Shown here: piece after piece, positions 24,440-31,658 of the stretch
Layout of the letters: each line of letters opens with the position of its first letter
How positions within the stretch are numbered: the first letter of the stretch is position 1
Assembly: GCA_949398305.1 (NCBI GenBank)
Contig: CASLVD010000004.1
Coordinates: forward strand, 1-62,303
Length of the DNA: 62,303 bases
Direction of reading: 5' to 3'
From: an uncultured Candidatus Melainabacteria bacterium
GTDB taxonomy: Bacteria; Cyanobacteriota; Vampirovibrionia; Gastranaerophilales; Gastranaerophilaceae
Made by a program: the position numbers and the translations under genes
The notes under the pieces: model-generated
The model's database searches: none
The model's input: only the letters and a program-made list of their open reading frames with translations
What the model was told of the DNA's origin: nothing

Positions 24440-25783
24440 TTACATATCTTTCAGGAAAGATTCGTAATTTCTTGCCAGTAAGTGAGTTTTAACCTGATTG
24501 ATTAAATCAAGTGCAACCCCAACCATAATGATTAACGATGTTGCCCCGATACCTTGCAAGGTTTCAATATGTGTAAGACCGCTTGCCATAGACGGAACAA
24601 GAGCAATAATACCTAAACCGATTGCACCGATAAATGTAGTTTTAGATAAGATTTTATCAAGAGCTTCGGCTGTCGGTTTACCCGGTTTAATACCAGGAAT
24701 TGATGAACCGTACTTTTTCAGGTTATCTGCAATATCTTTTGGCTGCATATTCGGCATAATTGAAGCGTAGAAGAATGTTAACGCAATAATTAAACCTACA
24801 TACAAAAGATAATACACAACACCATCCGGACTTAACCAATGATTCAATGACATAACAAAGTTTTTAACAGCCATTGATTTAAAATTAGCTTGTCCGACAA
24901 GTGCCAAAATTGTTGACGGGAACAATAAAATAGCTATCGCAAAGATAATCGGCATAACCCCGCCCGGATTAAGCTTGAACGGAATAAATGAATTCATACC
25001 GCCATAAACTTTATTACCAATTTGTCTTTTTGGATTTACAATAACTACTTTTCTGACAGCTTCCTGCATAATTACGATTAGAATCATAGCAGCAAAGAAT
25101 ATAGTTAATAAAACCAATAATCCCATTTGCATTTGAGAGCTTGCTTTTACTAACTGCATTGTTCTTGACGCATAAATCGGAATACCAGATAAGATACCGC
25201 AGAAGATTACAAGCGAACCTCCGTTACCGATACCGTTTTCTGTAATCAATTCTGAAATCCACATTACAAGAACAGCACCTGCTGTCAAAACACATATTGA
25301 ACTTACATAGAACGCAATCGGATTAACCGTAGAAATTATAGCGCCCGGTAAATGATGCAAGTACAACATGAAAATAAATGATTGGAAAATTGCAAGTACA
25401 ACAGTAAATACTCTTGTATACTGAGACAATTTTCTTCTGCCTGCTTCTCCTTCTTCTTTTTGCAGTTTTTCCAAAGCCGGAATAACTACAGAAACAAGCT
25501 GAACAATAATTGAAGATGTGATAAACGGTCCAATTCCTAAAGCAAGGATAGAAACCTTACCTAAAGCACCGCCTGAAAACAAGTCCAAAAATCCGACAAT
25601 ATTATTACCTTGAGCAATATTTGCAAACACCTGGTTATTAATACCAAATAAAGGCATTTGCACACCGAATCTCCAAACTGCAATCATTAAGAATGTGAAA
25701 ATAATCTTCTGTTTAAGTCCGGAAGCATTCCACATTGACATCAAATCTTCAGTTGTAGGCATTTTTACACCTTGTTGTGCCAT
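24440..25783 (-). CDS. secY: Preprotein translocase subunit SecY
   Basis: This is the channel subunit of the Sec translocon in the inner membrane. The 447-residue length and ten hydrophobic segments fit. The early ITSSIIVQLVSVVIPALEKL stretch and the cytoplasmic loop near PKRQIGNKVYGG are typical. Its ATG overlaps the rplO stop by one base (TAATG), so it is co-translated in the rpsE-rpmD-rplO-secY operon. In most bacteria adk, map or infA follow secY, but here the operon stops at a terminator facing a pilin-like gene. Confidence 0.97.
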   Translation of the reverse strand: MAQQGVKMPTTEDLMSMWNASGLKQKIIFTFLMIAVWRFGVQMPLFGINNQVFANIAQGNNIVGFLDLFSGGALGKVSILALGIGPFITSSIIVQLVSVVIPALEKLQKEEGEAGRRKLSQYTRVFTVVLAIFQSFIFMLYLHHLPGAIISTVNPIAFYVSSICVLTAGAVLVMWISELITENGIGNGGSLVIFCGILSGIPIYASRTMQLVKASSQMQMGLLVLLTIFFAAMILIVIMQEAVRKVVIVNPKRQIGNKVYGGMNSFIPFKLNPGGVMPIIFAIAILLFPSTILALVGQANFKSMAVKNFVMSLNHWLSPDGVVYYLLYVGLIIALTFFYASIMPNMQPKDIADNLKKYGSSIPGIKPGKPTAEALDKILSKTTFIGAIGLGIIALVPSMASGLTHIETLQGIGATSLIIMVGVALDLINQVKTHLLARNYESFLKDM

Positions 25784-26232
25784 TATACTAACTCAACCTT
25801 TCCGCCGGCAGCTTCAATTTTTTCTTTTGCTGATGGAGTTACATAAGCAGCTTTAACAGTAACAGCAGATTTAATTTCGCCGTTTCCTAAAACTCTTAAA
25901 CCAACGCAAGTAGGGTGGATTGTTAATTTTTCTCTTAATGATTCTAATGAAATTTCTTTCATACCTAAATCATCAAGTCTGCCAACATTGATTTGAGCAT
26001 AGTTAAGTTTAGAATAAACTTGGAAGCCTTTCAATTTTGGCAATCTTCTATAAGCCGGCATTTGACCGCCCTCAAAACCTCTTTTACTAGAGTTACCTGA
26101 TCTTTGACCTTCACCGTTATGACCGCGGCAAGAAGTTTTACCGTGTCCTGATGAACGTCCGCGTCCTACTCTTTTTGATTTAGATGTAGAACCTGCAGCA
26201 GGTCTTAAATCTTCTAATGTTATATTTGACAT
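25783..26232 (-). CDS. rplO: 50S ribosomal protein uL15
   Basis: This is a primary 50S protein with a long basic N-terminal extension. The 149-residue sequence shows the hallmark GRGRSSGHGKTSCRGHNGEG and GGQMPAYRRLPKLKGF. It is preceded by a good ribosome binding site and sits in the usual order rpsE-rpmD-rplO-secY. Confidence 0.97.
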   Translation of the reverse strand: MSNITLEDLRPAAGSTSKSKRVGRGRSSGHGKTSCRGHNGEGQRSGNSSKRGFEGGQMPAYRRLPKLKGFQVYSKLNYAQINVGRLDDLGMKEISLESLREKLTIHPTCVGLRVLGNGEIKSAVTVKAAYVTPSAKEKIEAAGGKVELV

Positions 26233-26289
26233 ATTATTTTCCTTCTTTCTTTGTACTTTATAATATATTTTTATACACTATACGGGCAA

Positions 26290-26481
26290 CTATTTAACAA
26301 TTTCTACAAGGTGAGAAACTTTGTTAACCATACCCATAATTGTAGCTGATTCTGAATGTTCTACGATTTGATCTTTTTTAGATAAGCCCAAACCTGCAAC
26401 AACTTTACGTTGTTTATCAGAAGAGCCGATTAAACTTCTAACAAGTTTAATTTTAATTGTATTAGTTTTTTTATCTGCCAT
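26290..26481 (-). CDS. rpmD: 50S ribosomal protein uL30
   Basis: This 63-residue protein has the uL30 signature KLVRSLIGSSDKQRKVVAGL followed by MGMVNKVSHLVEIV. Length and place between rpsE and rplO are standard. Many Cyanobacteria lack rpmD, so its presence is a small point against a true cyanobacterium. Confidence 0.93.
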   Translation of the reverse strand: MADKKTNTIKIKLVRSLIGSSDKQRKVVAGLGLSKKDQIVEHSESATIMGMVNKVSHLVEIVK

Positions 26482-26518
26482 GATTTAATTTCCTTATAAT
26501 TTTAAATTCTTACTCATA

Positions 26519-27160
26519 CTAGTTTAAAAGTTCAGCCATTGTTAAGCCGCGTTTTTTAGCAACTTCATTGAACGGAGTCAATGATTTTAAAGCTTCGATA
26601 GTAGCATTAGCTGCGTTTAGCGGAGATTTAGAACCTAAAGATTTTGAAAGAATATTTTCAATACCGGCAAGTTCTAATACTGAACGAACAGCACCACCTG
26701 CGATAATACCTGTACCGGCTGAAGCAGGTCTTAACATAACAGCACCTGCACCTGATCTTCCTGTGATTGGGTGAGGAATAGTTGTTTTGAAAATAGGTAC
26801 TGTAATAACATTTTTTCTACCATCAGCAATAGCTTTTTGGATAGCAATAATAACTTCAGATGCTTTAGCACAACCGATACCAACTTGACCTTTTTGGTTA
26901 CCAACGATTACGATTGCACGGAAGCTTAATTTTTTACCACCTTTAACAACTTTTGTTACACGGCTGATTTGAACAACTCTTTCAGTCCATTCTGATTGAG
27001 GTTTTTCTTCTGTAGTTTCGATTTTTTGTTTTCTACCGCGGCCTTTTCTAGCTCTGGATGGTTTTTCTTCTGCAGCAGTTTCAACAGTTTCTTCAGCTTT
27101 AACTTCTTCAGATACTGTTTCTACAGCTTCAGTTACATTTAATTCTTCATTGTTTTCCAT
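26519..27160 (-). CDS. rpsE: 30S ribosomal protein uS5 with acidic N-terminal extension
   Basis: The uS5 core (about 58-213) has [20 protein letters not shown] and the conserved second-domain segment [20 protein letters not shown]. About 50 residues rich in Glu, Thr and Val, then a basic [11 protein letters not shown] stretch, precede the core. Such tails occur in several lineages and are probably disordered. This gene is first in its operon: no rplR or rplF lies upstream. It has its own promoter near 27311-27339 and a leader of about 140 bases. Confidence 0.95.
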   Translation of the reverse strand: MENNEELNVTEAVETVSEEVKAEETVETAAEEKPSRARKGRGRKQKIETTEEKPQSEWTERVVQISRVTKVVKGGKKLSFRAIVIVGNQKGQVGIGCAKASEVIIAIQKAIADGRKNVITVPIFKTTIPHPITGRSGAGAVMLRPASAGTGIIAGGAVRSVLELAGIENILSKSLGSKSPLNAANATIEALKSLTPFNEVAKKRGLTMAELLN

Positions 27161-27310
27161 TGATTTTACCTTTCTTGTAATTTTACTTCTTAAGTTTAGT
27201 AATTAATTATTTTCAGGTTTTGGGTTACCCGACATGTAAAAATACGCCAAACAACAAGCCATTACAGCCATTTGGAATTCGTATTTAATTTTTAACTTCT
27301 GACAAGGGTA

Positions 27311-27339
27311 AATGTAACATGAATAAAGCACAGTGTCAA
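27311..27339 (-). promoter_or_regulatory. Promoter of the rpsE operon with long 5' leader
   Basis: On the minus strand TTGACA (27339-27334), 17 bases, then TACATT with an extended TG one base upstream (27316-27311). Transcription would start near 27304, leaving roughly 144 untranslated bases before rpsE at 27160. That is room for feedback control. Confidence 0.55.
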
Positions 27340-27357
27340 GTACTATGTAAAGATGTT

Positions 27358-27573
27358 CTACGACTTTTCCATCAACAAATAATCCAGAGTTTTACCATAA
27401 AAAGATGCAAATGTATATGCATTCGTTAATGAAATTTTATGCTTCCCGCTTTCAACATTAGAAATATATACAGAACTAAAATCCAGTTTTTCTGCGACTT
27501 CTTCCTGAGTAAGCCCTAGTCGAATTCTTTCAAGCTTTATATTTAACCCGAATGTCTTTAATAATTTATCCAT
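27358..27573 (-). CDS. XRE-family transcriptional regulator, cassette 4
   Basis: This 71-residue single-domain HTH protein has RLGLTQEEVAEKLDFSSVYI and SNVESGKHKISLTNAYTFAS. It matches the cassette 2 regulator in size and layout. It faces the pilin-like gene at 27660. TAGTTTAA occurs both at its start (27573-27580) and before the pilin gene (27637-27644), flanking the promoters. There is no clear ribosome binding site. Confidence 0.85.
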   Translation of the reverse strand: MDKLLKTFGLNIKLERIRLGLTQEEVAEKLDFSSVYISNVESGKHKISLTNAYTFASFYGKTLDYLLMEKS

Positions 27574-27590
27574 AGTTTAATTTTATAATC

Positions 27591-27619
27591 TTGACTTTAA
27601 ATTTCCTATAATCTATAAT
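27591..27619 (+). promoter_or_regulatory. Consensus promoter of pilin-like gene, cassette 4
   Basis: TTGACT (27591-27596), a 17-base spacer, then TATAAT (27614-27619), followed by GAGGAGA and the ATG at 27660. Confidence 0.65.
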
Positions 27620-27659
27620 TTAATCGACATAAACTGTAGTTTAAATTAGAGGAGAAATT

Positions 27660-28550
27660 ATGATAAAAAATATTACTTTATCAGGTGCTGAGCACGTAGT
27701 TAAATTAACTAATGAGCACTGCAGGTCGTGCACAGATGTAATAAGTGCTAAAATATGTAGCATATTGCCCACTCCGGCCGAGGATGGTTTTACTTTAGCA
27801 GAGGTCCTCGCCGGACGGGGTAATATGCTACCAGTATTTTCTAAAGCTGGTTTTACTTTAGCAGAGGTTCTTATAACATTAGGCATAATAGGTGTTGTCG
27901 CAGCAATGACAATTCCGACATTAATTTCAAAAATTCAGAAGCAACAAATAGAAGCTCAATTAAAAGAAAATTATTCGGTCATCGCGCAAGCTATGAAATT
28001 ATCCGAAGAAGAAGGAGCGATTTCTCCACAATTGGTAGTAAATCAGCAAAAAGTTCAAGCCTGGTTTGAAGAATTTATGTCCAAAAGCCTAAAAACAGAA
28101 GTTGTTTGTTATCATAAACCCGGATGCTGGCATAAAAGCGGAGTCGTAAAAACCTTAAATAATACAACCCCGAATTACGAAACAAATGTAGGAAACGGAG
28201 AATCTGTTATCGGAGCAATTTCCGTTACTTTTAGAACAGCAAAAGGTGCATATTTTGATTTAGACATAAGCGGAAGCGCAGCTTCGCAAGGATTATTTGG
28301 TATTGACACAAGCCAGAACACGTTACAATTTTATGTTGATGTAAACGGTGATAGAAAGCCAAATATCATTGGGAAAGATATATTCATTATGGTTTATGAA
28401 TATGATAAAGGCCTCGTTCCGGCCGGAAATGACAGAACACCTAATGAAATCAAACAAAATTGTGAGCAGGGTAACGGCTATTGGTGTATGAAATATATAA
28501 AAGACAACGGCTGGGTAATTCCGGATTCTGTTTGGAAACGTAAAATATAA
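27660..28550 (+). CDS. Pilin-like protein with duplicated prepilin signal, cassette 4
   Basis: The 296-residue reading frame starts at 27660 after a strong GAGGAGA site. It carries GFTLAEVL twice, at residues 43-50 and 64-71. Only the second copy continues into the hydrophobic helix ITLGIIGVVAAMT. The extra 21 codons are a 63-base in-frame unit lying in an inverted repeat. A second plausible start is the ATG at 27826, preceded by GGACGGGG, which would give the normal short leader MLPVFSKAG. The globular part has the family motif DVNGDRKPNIIGKDIF. From the first start, the residues ahead of the functional signal would be unusually long. Confidence 0.8.
   Translation: MIKNITLSGAEHVVKLTNEHCRSCTDVISAKICSILPTPAEDGFTLAEVLAGRGNMLPVFSKAGFTLAEVLITLGIIGVVAAMTIPTLISKIQKQQIEAQLKENYSVIAQAMKLSEEEGAISPQLVVNQQKVQAWFEEFMSKSLKTEVVCYHKPGCWHKSGVVKTLNNTTPNYETNVGNGESVIGAISVTFRTAKGAYFDLDISGSAASQGLFGIDTSQNTLQFYVDVNGDRKPNIIGKDIFIMVYEYDKGLVPAGNDRTPNEIKQNCEQGNGYWCMKYIKDNGWVIPDSVWKRKI
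27757..27831. repeat. Inverted repeat inside the pilin-like gene
   Basis: The arms at 27757-27784 and 27805-27831 match at about 24 of 27 positions with one bulge. Both carry TCCGG and CGAGGA blocks and end in GTAGCATATT or its complement. The 20-base loop lies within the first copy of GGTTTTACTTTAGCAGAGGT (27786-27805), which recurs at 27849-27868. The right arm is related to the repeat at 62129-62303. Confidence 0.75.
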
Positions 28551-28602
28551 ATTTTATTTTCTCTCTTTGTGATAAAATAAAAATAAAAAGAGGGACATGA
28601 GT

Positions 28603-29844
28603 ATGGGACAAACTTTAGTAGAAAAAATTATATCAAACCACGCAGGAAAATCAGTTAAAGCCGGAGAACTTGTAATTGCAAACGTTGATGTTTGCGCAGT
28701 TCAAGATGGTACAGGGCCTTTGACGGTTCAAGAATTCAAAAAACTTGGAAAAGAAAAACTAAATAACCCTGAACGTACGATTTTGTTTATTGACCATGCG
28801 TCTCCGAGTCCTAAAAAAGAATTATCCAATATGCACACGACTTTACGTGATTTTTCACGCGAATACGGCGCTGTTTTATCAGAGGTAGGTTCAGGGGTTT
28901 GCCATCAGCGTTTGGTTGAAACCTTTGTTAACCCAGCAGAAATTCTGGTCGGTGCGGATTCTCACACCTGCACATCAGGAGCTTTAGGGGCTTTTGCAAC
29001 AGGAATGGGTTCAACCGATGTTGCGGTTGCAATGGCGTTAGGCAAAACCTGGTTAAAAGTTCCTCAAACTTTCAAAATCGTTGTTAACGGCAAATTCAGA
29101 GAAGGGATTTGTTCAAAAGATTTAATGCTTCACCTTATCGGAATGATAGGCGCAGACGGCGCGACATATAAAGCTCTGGAATTTACAGGTGACACAATTG
29201 ATAATATGTGTATGGCTGAACGATTTACTTTAGCTAATATGGCAGTAGAAGCCGGTGCTAAATGCGGACTTTTTGTACCGGATGCTAAAACTAAAGAATA
29301 TTTAGAATCTCGCGGCAGAGGAGATAAATACGTAGAAATTTATCCTGATTCTGATGCTGTTTATGAAAGAGTTATTGAAATCGATGCTTCAACAATTGAA
29401 CATACTGTTTCTTGCCCGCATACAGTCGATAACACCAAACTTGCAAAAGACTTAAATGATATTAAAGTCCAGCAGGTTTATGTAGGAACTTGTACAAACG
29501 GCAGAATTGAAGATATGCGAACAGTTGCAAATATCTTAAAAGGTAAAAAAGTCCACCCTGATGTTAGAATGTTAATTTGTCCAGCATCACGTGATGTATA
29601 TAAACAAGCACTTCAAGAAGGTTTGTTGGAAACCTTTATTGATTCAAACGCAACAATATTACCGCCGGGCTGCGGACCTTGTGTTGGCATTCATGCAGGT
29701 ATATTGGCTGATGATGAAGTTTGTTTAACTACACAAAACAGAAACTTCCAAGGCAGACTTGGCAACACAAAAGGATACATCTATCTTGCATCACCATATG
29801 TTGCCGCATACACTGCACTAAACGGTTACATAAGCTGTAAATAA
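28603..29844 (+). CDS. leuC: 3-isopropylmalate dehydratase large subunit (LeuC/homoaconitase family)
   Basis: This aconitase-family Fe-S enzyme isomerises isopropylmalate in leucine biosynthesis, or homoaconitate in related pathways. The 413-residue protein has GADSHTCTSGALGAFATG, the cluster cysteine in GTCTNGR, and two more in PPGCGPCVG. The length is that of the shorter, archaeal-like LeuC2 group, which works with a separate small subunit. leuD is not adjacent. I place the start at 28603 (MGQTLVEKI), which has better spacing from AGAGGG than the ATG at 28597. Confidence 0.88.
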   Translation: MGQTLVEKIISNHAGKSVKAGELVIANVDVCAVQDGTGPLTVQEFKKLGKEKLNNPERTILFIDHASPSPKKELSNMHTTLRDFSREYGAVLSEVGSGVCHQRLVETFVNPAEILVGADSHTCTSGALGAFATGMGSTDVAVAMALGKTWLKVPQTFKIVVNGKFREGICSKDLMLHLIGMIGADGATYKALEFTGDTIDNMCMAERFTLANMAVEAGAKCGLFVPDAKTKEYLESRGRGDKYVEIYPDSDAVYERVIEIDASTIEHTVSCPHTVDNTKLAKDLNDIKVQQVYVGTCTNGRIEDMRTVANILKGKKVHPDVRMLICPASRDVYKQALQEGLLETFIDSNATILPPGCGPCVGIHAGILADDEVCLTTQNRNFQGRLGNTKGYIYLASPYVAAYTALNGYISCK

Positions 29845-29938
29845 AGTTCACCCCATCCGGTAAAAGTAAATTTTCACAGGATAATTTGAAGGAATTTTCC
29901 AGTTATTTTTCCGGGTAAGTTTTTGTCAATATTTACCA

Positions 29939-31657
29939 CTAGTGCTGTTTATATACCTTTTTAGTATAAGTTTCAATATATGGAGTATCGATTTCAAAAA
30001 CATGAATTCTGCCCGGACCTAAATCCACTGCCAATTGCCCCTGTGATACCTGAAATTTACTTTCTTCACCGTATGACGGAAGCAAGTTTTCGAGTTTTTG
30101 GTTTTCTTTCAGGGTCGGGACATCAATCTTACATGCCAGACGCCTGTTTACGTTTTTATTAGCAACAACTAATAAAGTTTTACCTTTTCTGTGACGGGCG
30201 AATGCTATTACCTGATCCTGTTTATCAAAATGTTTATCAAGTACAATATAAGAACCACGTTTTAATACATTTTCATATTTATCACGAAATTCCAACGATG
30301 CCTTCATAAAATCACCAATTTCAGGCTGTTTTCCACCAGGTTTTCTTGACAGGTTAAAGATATCAAGCTTGCCCCAATGAGCTTCCATATCATTACAATC
30401 AGTCAGCGTTTCTGTTGAATACTTATCTCGGTAGCTGTAATCATATGTATCTCCTGATTGAAAACCGTCAACAAAATACGGATTCATCATAGGTAAAGTT
30501 GCCTGAAGTCCTGATGTCAGGTTACAGTAGACTTCGCCGCCATGAAACATTGGCGAGATATCATCGTGAGTTGCAAAAGACCCGATTAAAGATTTTCCGC
30601 GTTCTACTCTGTATGACATATTAAGATTATCAATCACATAGTCGTGAAGTTCTTTTGCAGTATTCCACTCGTGGAAAATGTGATATTGTCCGTAATAAGC
30701 ATCAAACCCTGCACGCAAAGAGTCCTCCGGCCTATCGTAAGGCATATTTGCCTGAGGGGAAGCATCTTCATAAGTATAAGTTTCGGCAAGCCACGCAAAC
30801 TCAGGATCTCGTTTCCTTGAATATGGTATGATAATATCCCAGAATTCTACCGGTTTTGCCCTTGCAACGTCAGCTCTAATACCATCAACACCTGCATCAA
30901 TTAGCATATCGACAAATTTTCTGTGGTATTCTAAAAGTTCAGGATTAAGTGTTCTTTTTCCTTCATCTTCCCAAGGCTGGAACATTCTGATATCCTGCCA
31001 TCCTTGAGGAGTTTTTGCAATACCGTTTCTTTCATGTGCCATAAGTTCCGGTTTTGCTTCATACAAATCAAAAGAAGCACAGCTTGGCATATCAATCATA
31101 ACCCTGATTCCGCGCTGGTGACAAGCATCAACAAAAGCCTTAAACTGTTCCATATCAGAACGCGGATCGTTTTTATCAATCAGCATAGGATCTATTTTAA
31201 GTAAATCATCCGGTGCGTACACTGAACCTGCTGTTCCTTTTGCATTGTTATATCCCGGAGGATTAATCGGCAATACGTGCAAAGTATTAAATCCGTGATT
31301 TTTTACTTCATCAAGACGTTCAATCGCATTTAAAAATGTTCCGTTCTTTTCTGAACCGTCAATATATTCATTTCCGTTTGTATCCTGAGCGTTAAATGTT
31401 CTTGGTACAATCGCTAAAATTTTCGCACTATTTGTCAAAAACAATGTTTTTAAATCATTTTTATACGGAACAATCGGCTGAGCAGGTTTTACGACAGCAA
31501 CAGAATTTATCATTGCCGCATTATTCAAGTACTGTGCAATTAAATTTGAAGCTGACTGCGGTTTTATTTCAGACGGTTGAACAGTTTGAGATTTTACCGG
31601 CACAGTATTTGTCATATTAACTTTTTGAGCTATTAAGTTTGTAGAAACATTTATCAT
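29939..31657 (-). CDS. GH13-family alpha-glucan-active enzyme
   Basis: This 572-residue protein has a GH13 (alpha-amylase family) barrel. The predicted nucleophile is Asp263 in GVDGIRADVA, the acid/base is Glu292 in WLAETY, and the third acid is Asp365 in FATHDD, so it should be active. There is a long low-complexity N-terminal region (about 1-65) and a C-terminal beta domain (about 480-560). No signal peptide is seen, so action on cytoplasmic glucan, such as glycogen, is likely unless the N-terminus directs export. It is last in an operon with two membrane proteins; its ATG lies one base after the previous stop. The exact substrate cannot be called. Confidence 0.85.
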   Translation of the reverse strand: MINVSTNLIAQKVNMTNTVPVKSQTVQPSEIKPQSASNLIAQYLNNAAMINSVAVVKPAQPIVPYKNDLKTLFLTNSAKILAIVPRTFNAQDTNGNEYIDGSEKNGTFLNAIERLDEVKNHGFNTLHVLPINPPGYNNAKGTAGSVYAPDDLLKIDPMLIDKNDPRSDMEQFKAFVDACHQRGIRVMIDMPSCASFDLYEAKPELMAHERNGIAKTPQGWQDIRMFQPWEDEGKRTLNPELLEYHRKFVDMLIDAGVDGIRADVARAKPVEFWDIIIPYSRKRDPEFAWLAETYTYEDASPQANMPYDRPEDSLRAGFDAYYGQYHIFHEWNTAKELHDYVIDNLNMSYRVERGKSLIGSFATHDDISPMFHGGEVYCNLTSGLQATLPMMNPYFVDGFQSGDTYDYSYRDKYSTETLTDCNDMEAHWGKLDIFNLSRKPGGKQPEIGDFMKASLEFRDKYENVLKRGSYIVLDKHFDKQDQVIAFARHRKGKTLLVVANKNVNRRLACKIDVPTLKENQKLENLLPSYGEESKFQVSQGQLAVDLGPGRIHVFEIDTPYIETYTKKVYKQH

Positions 31658-31658
31658 A

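Noticed and set aside
27161-27357. Small minus-strand reading frame upstream of rpsE ending PKPENN
   Set aside because: It is open for about 50 codons but has no ribosome binding site or good start, and it lies across the rpsE promoter. I treat it as chance within the leader.
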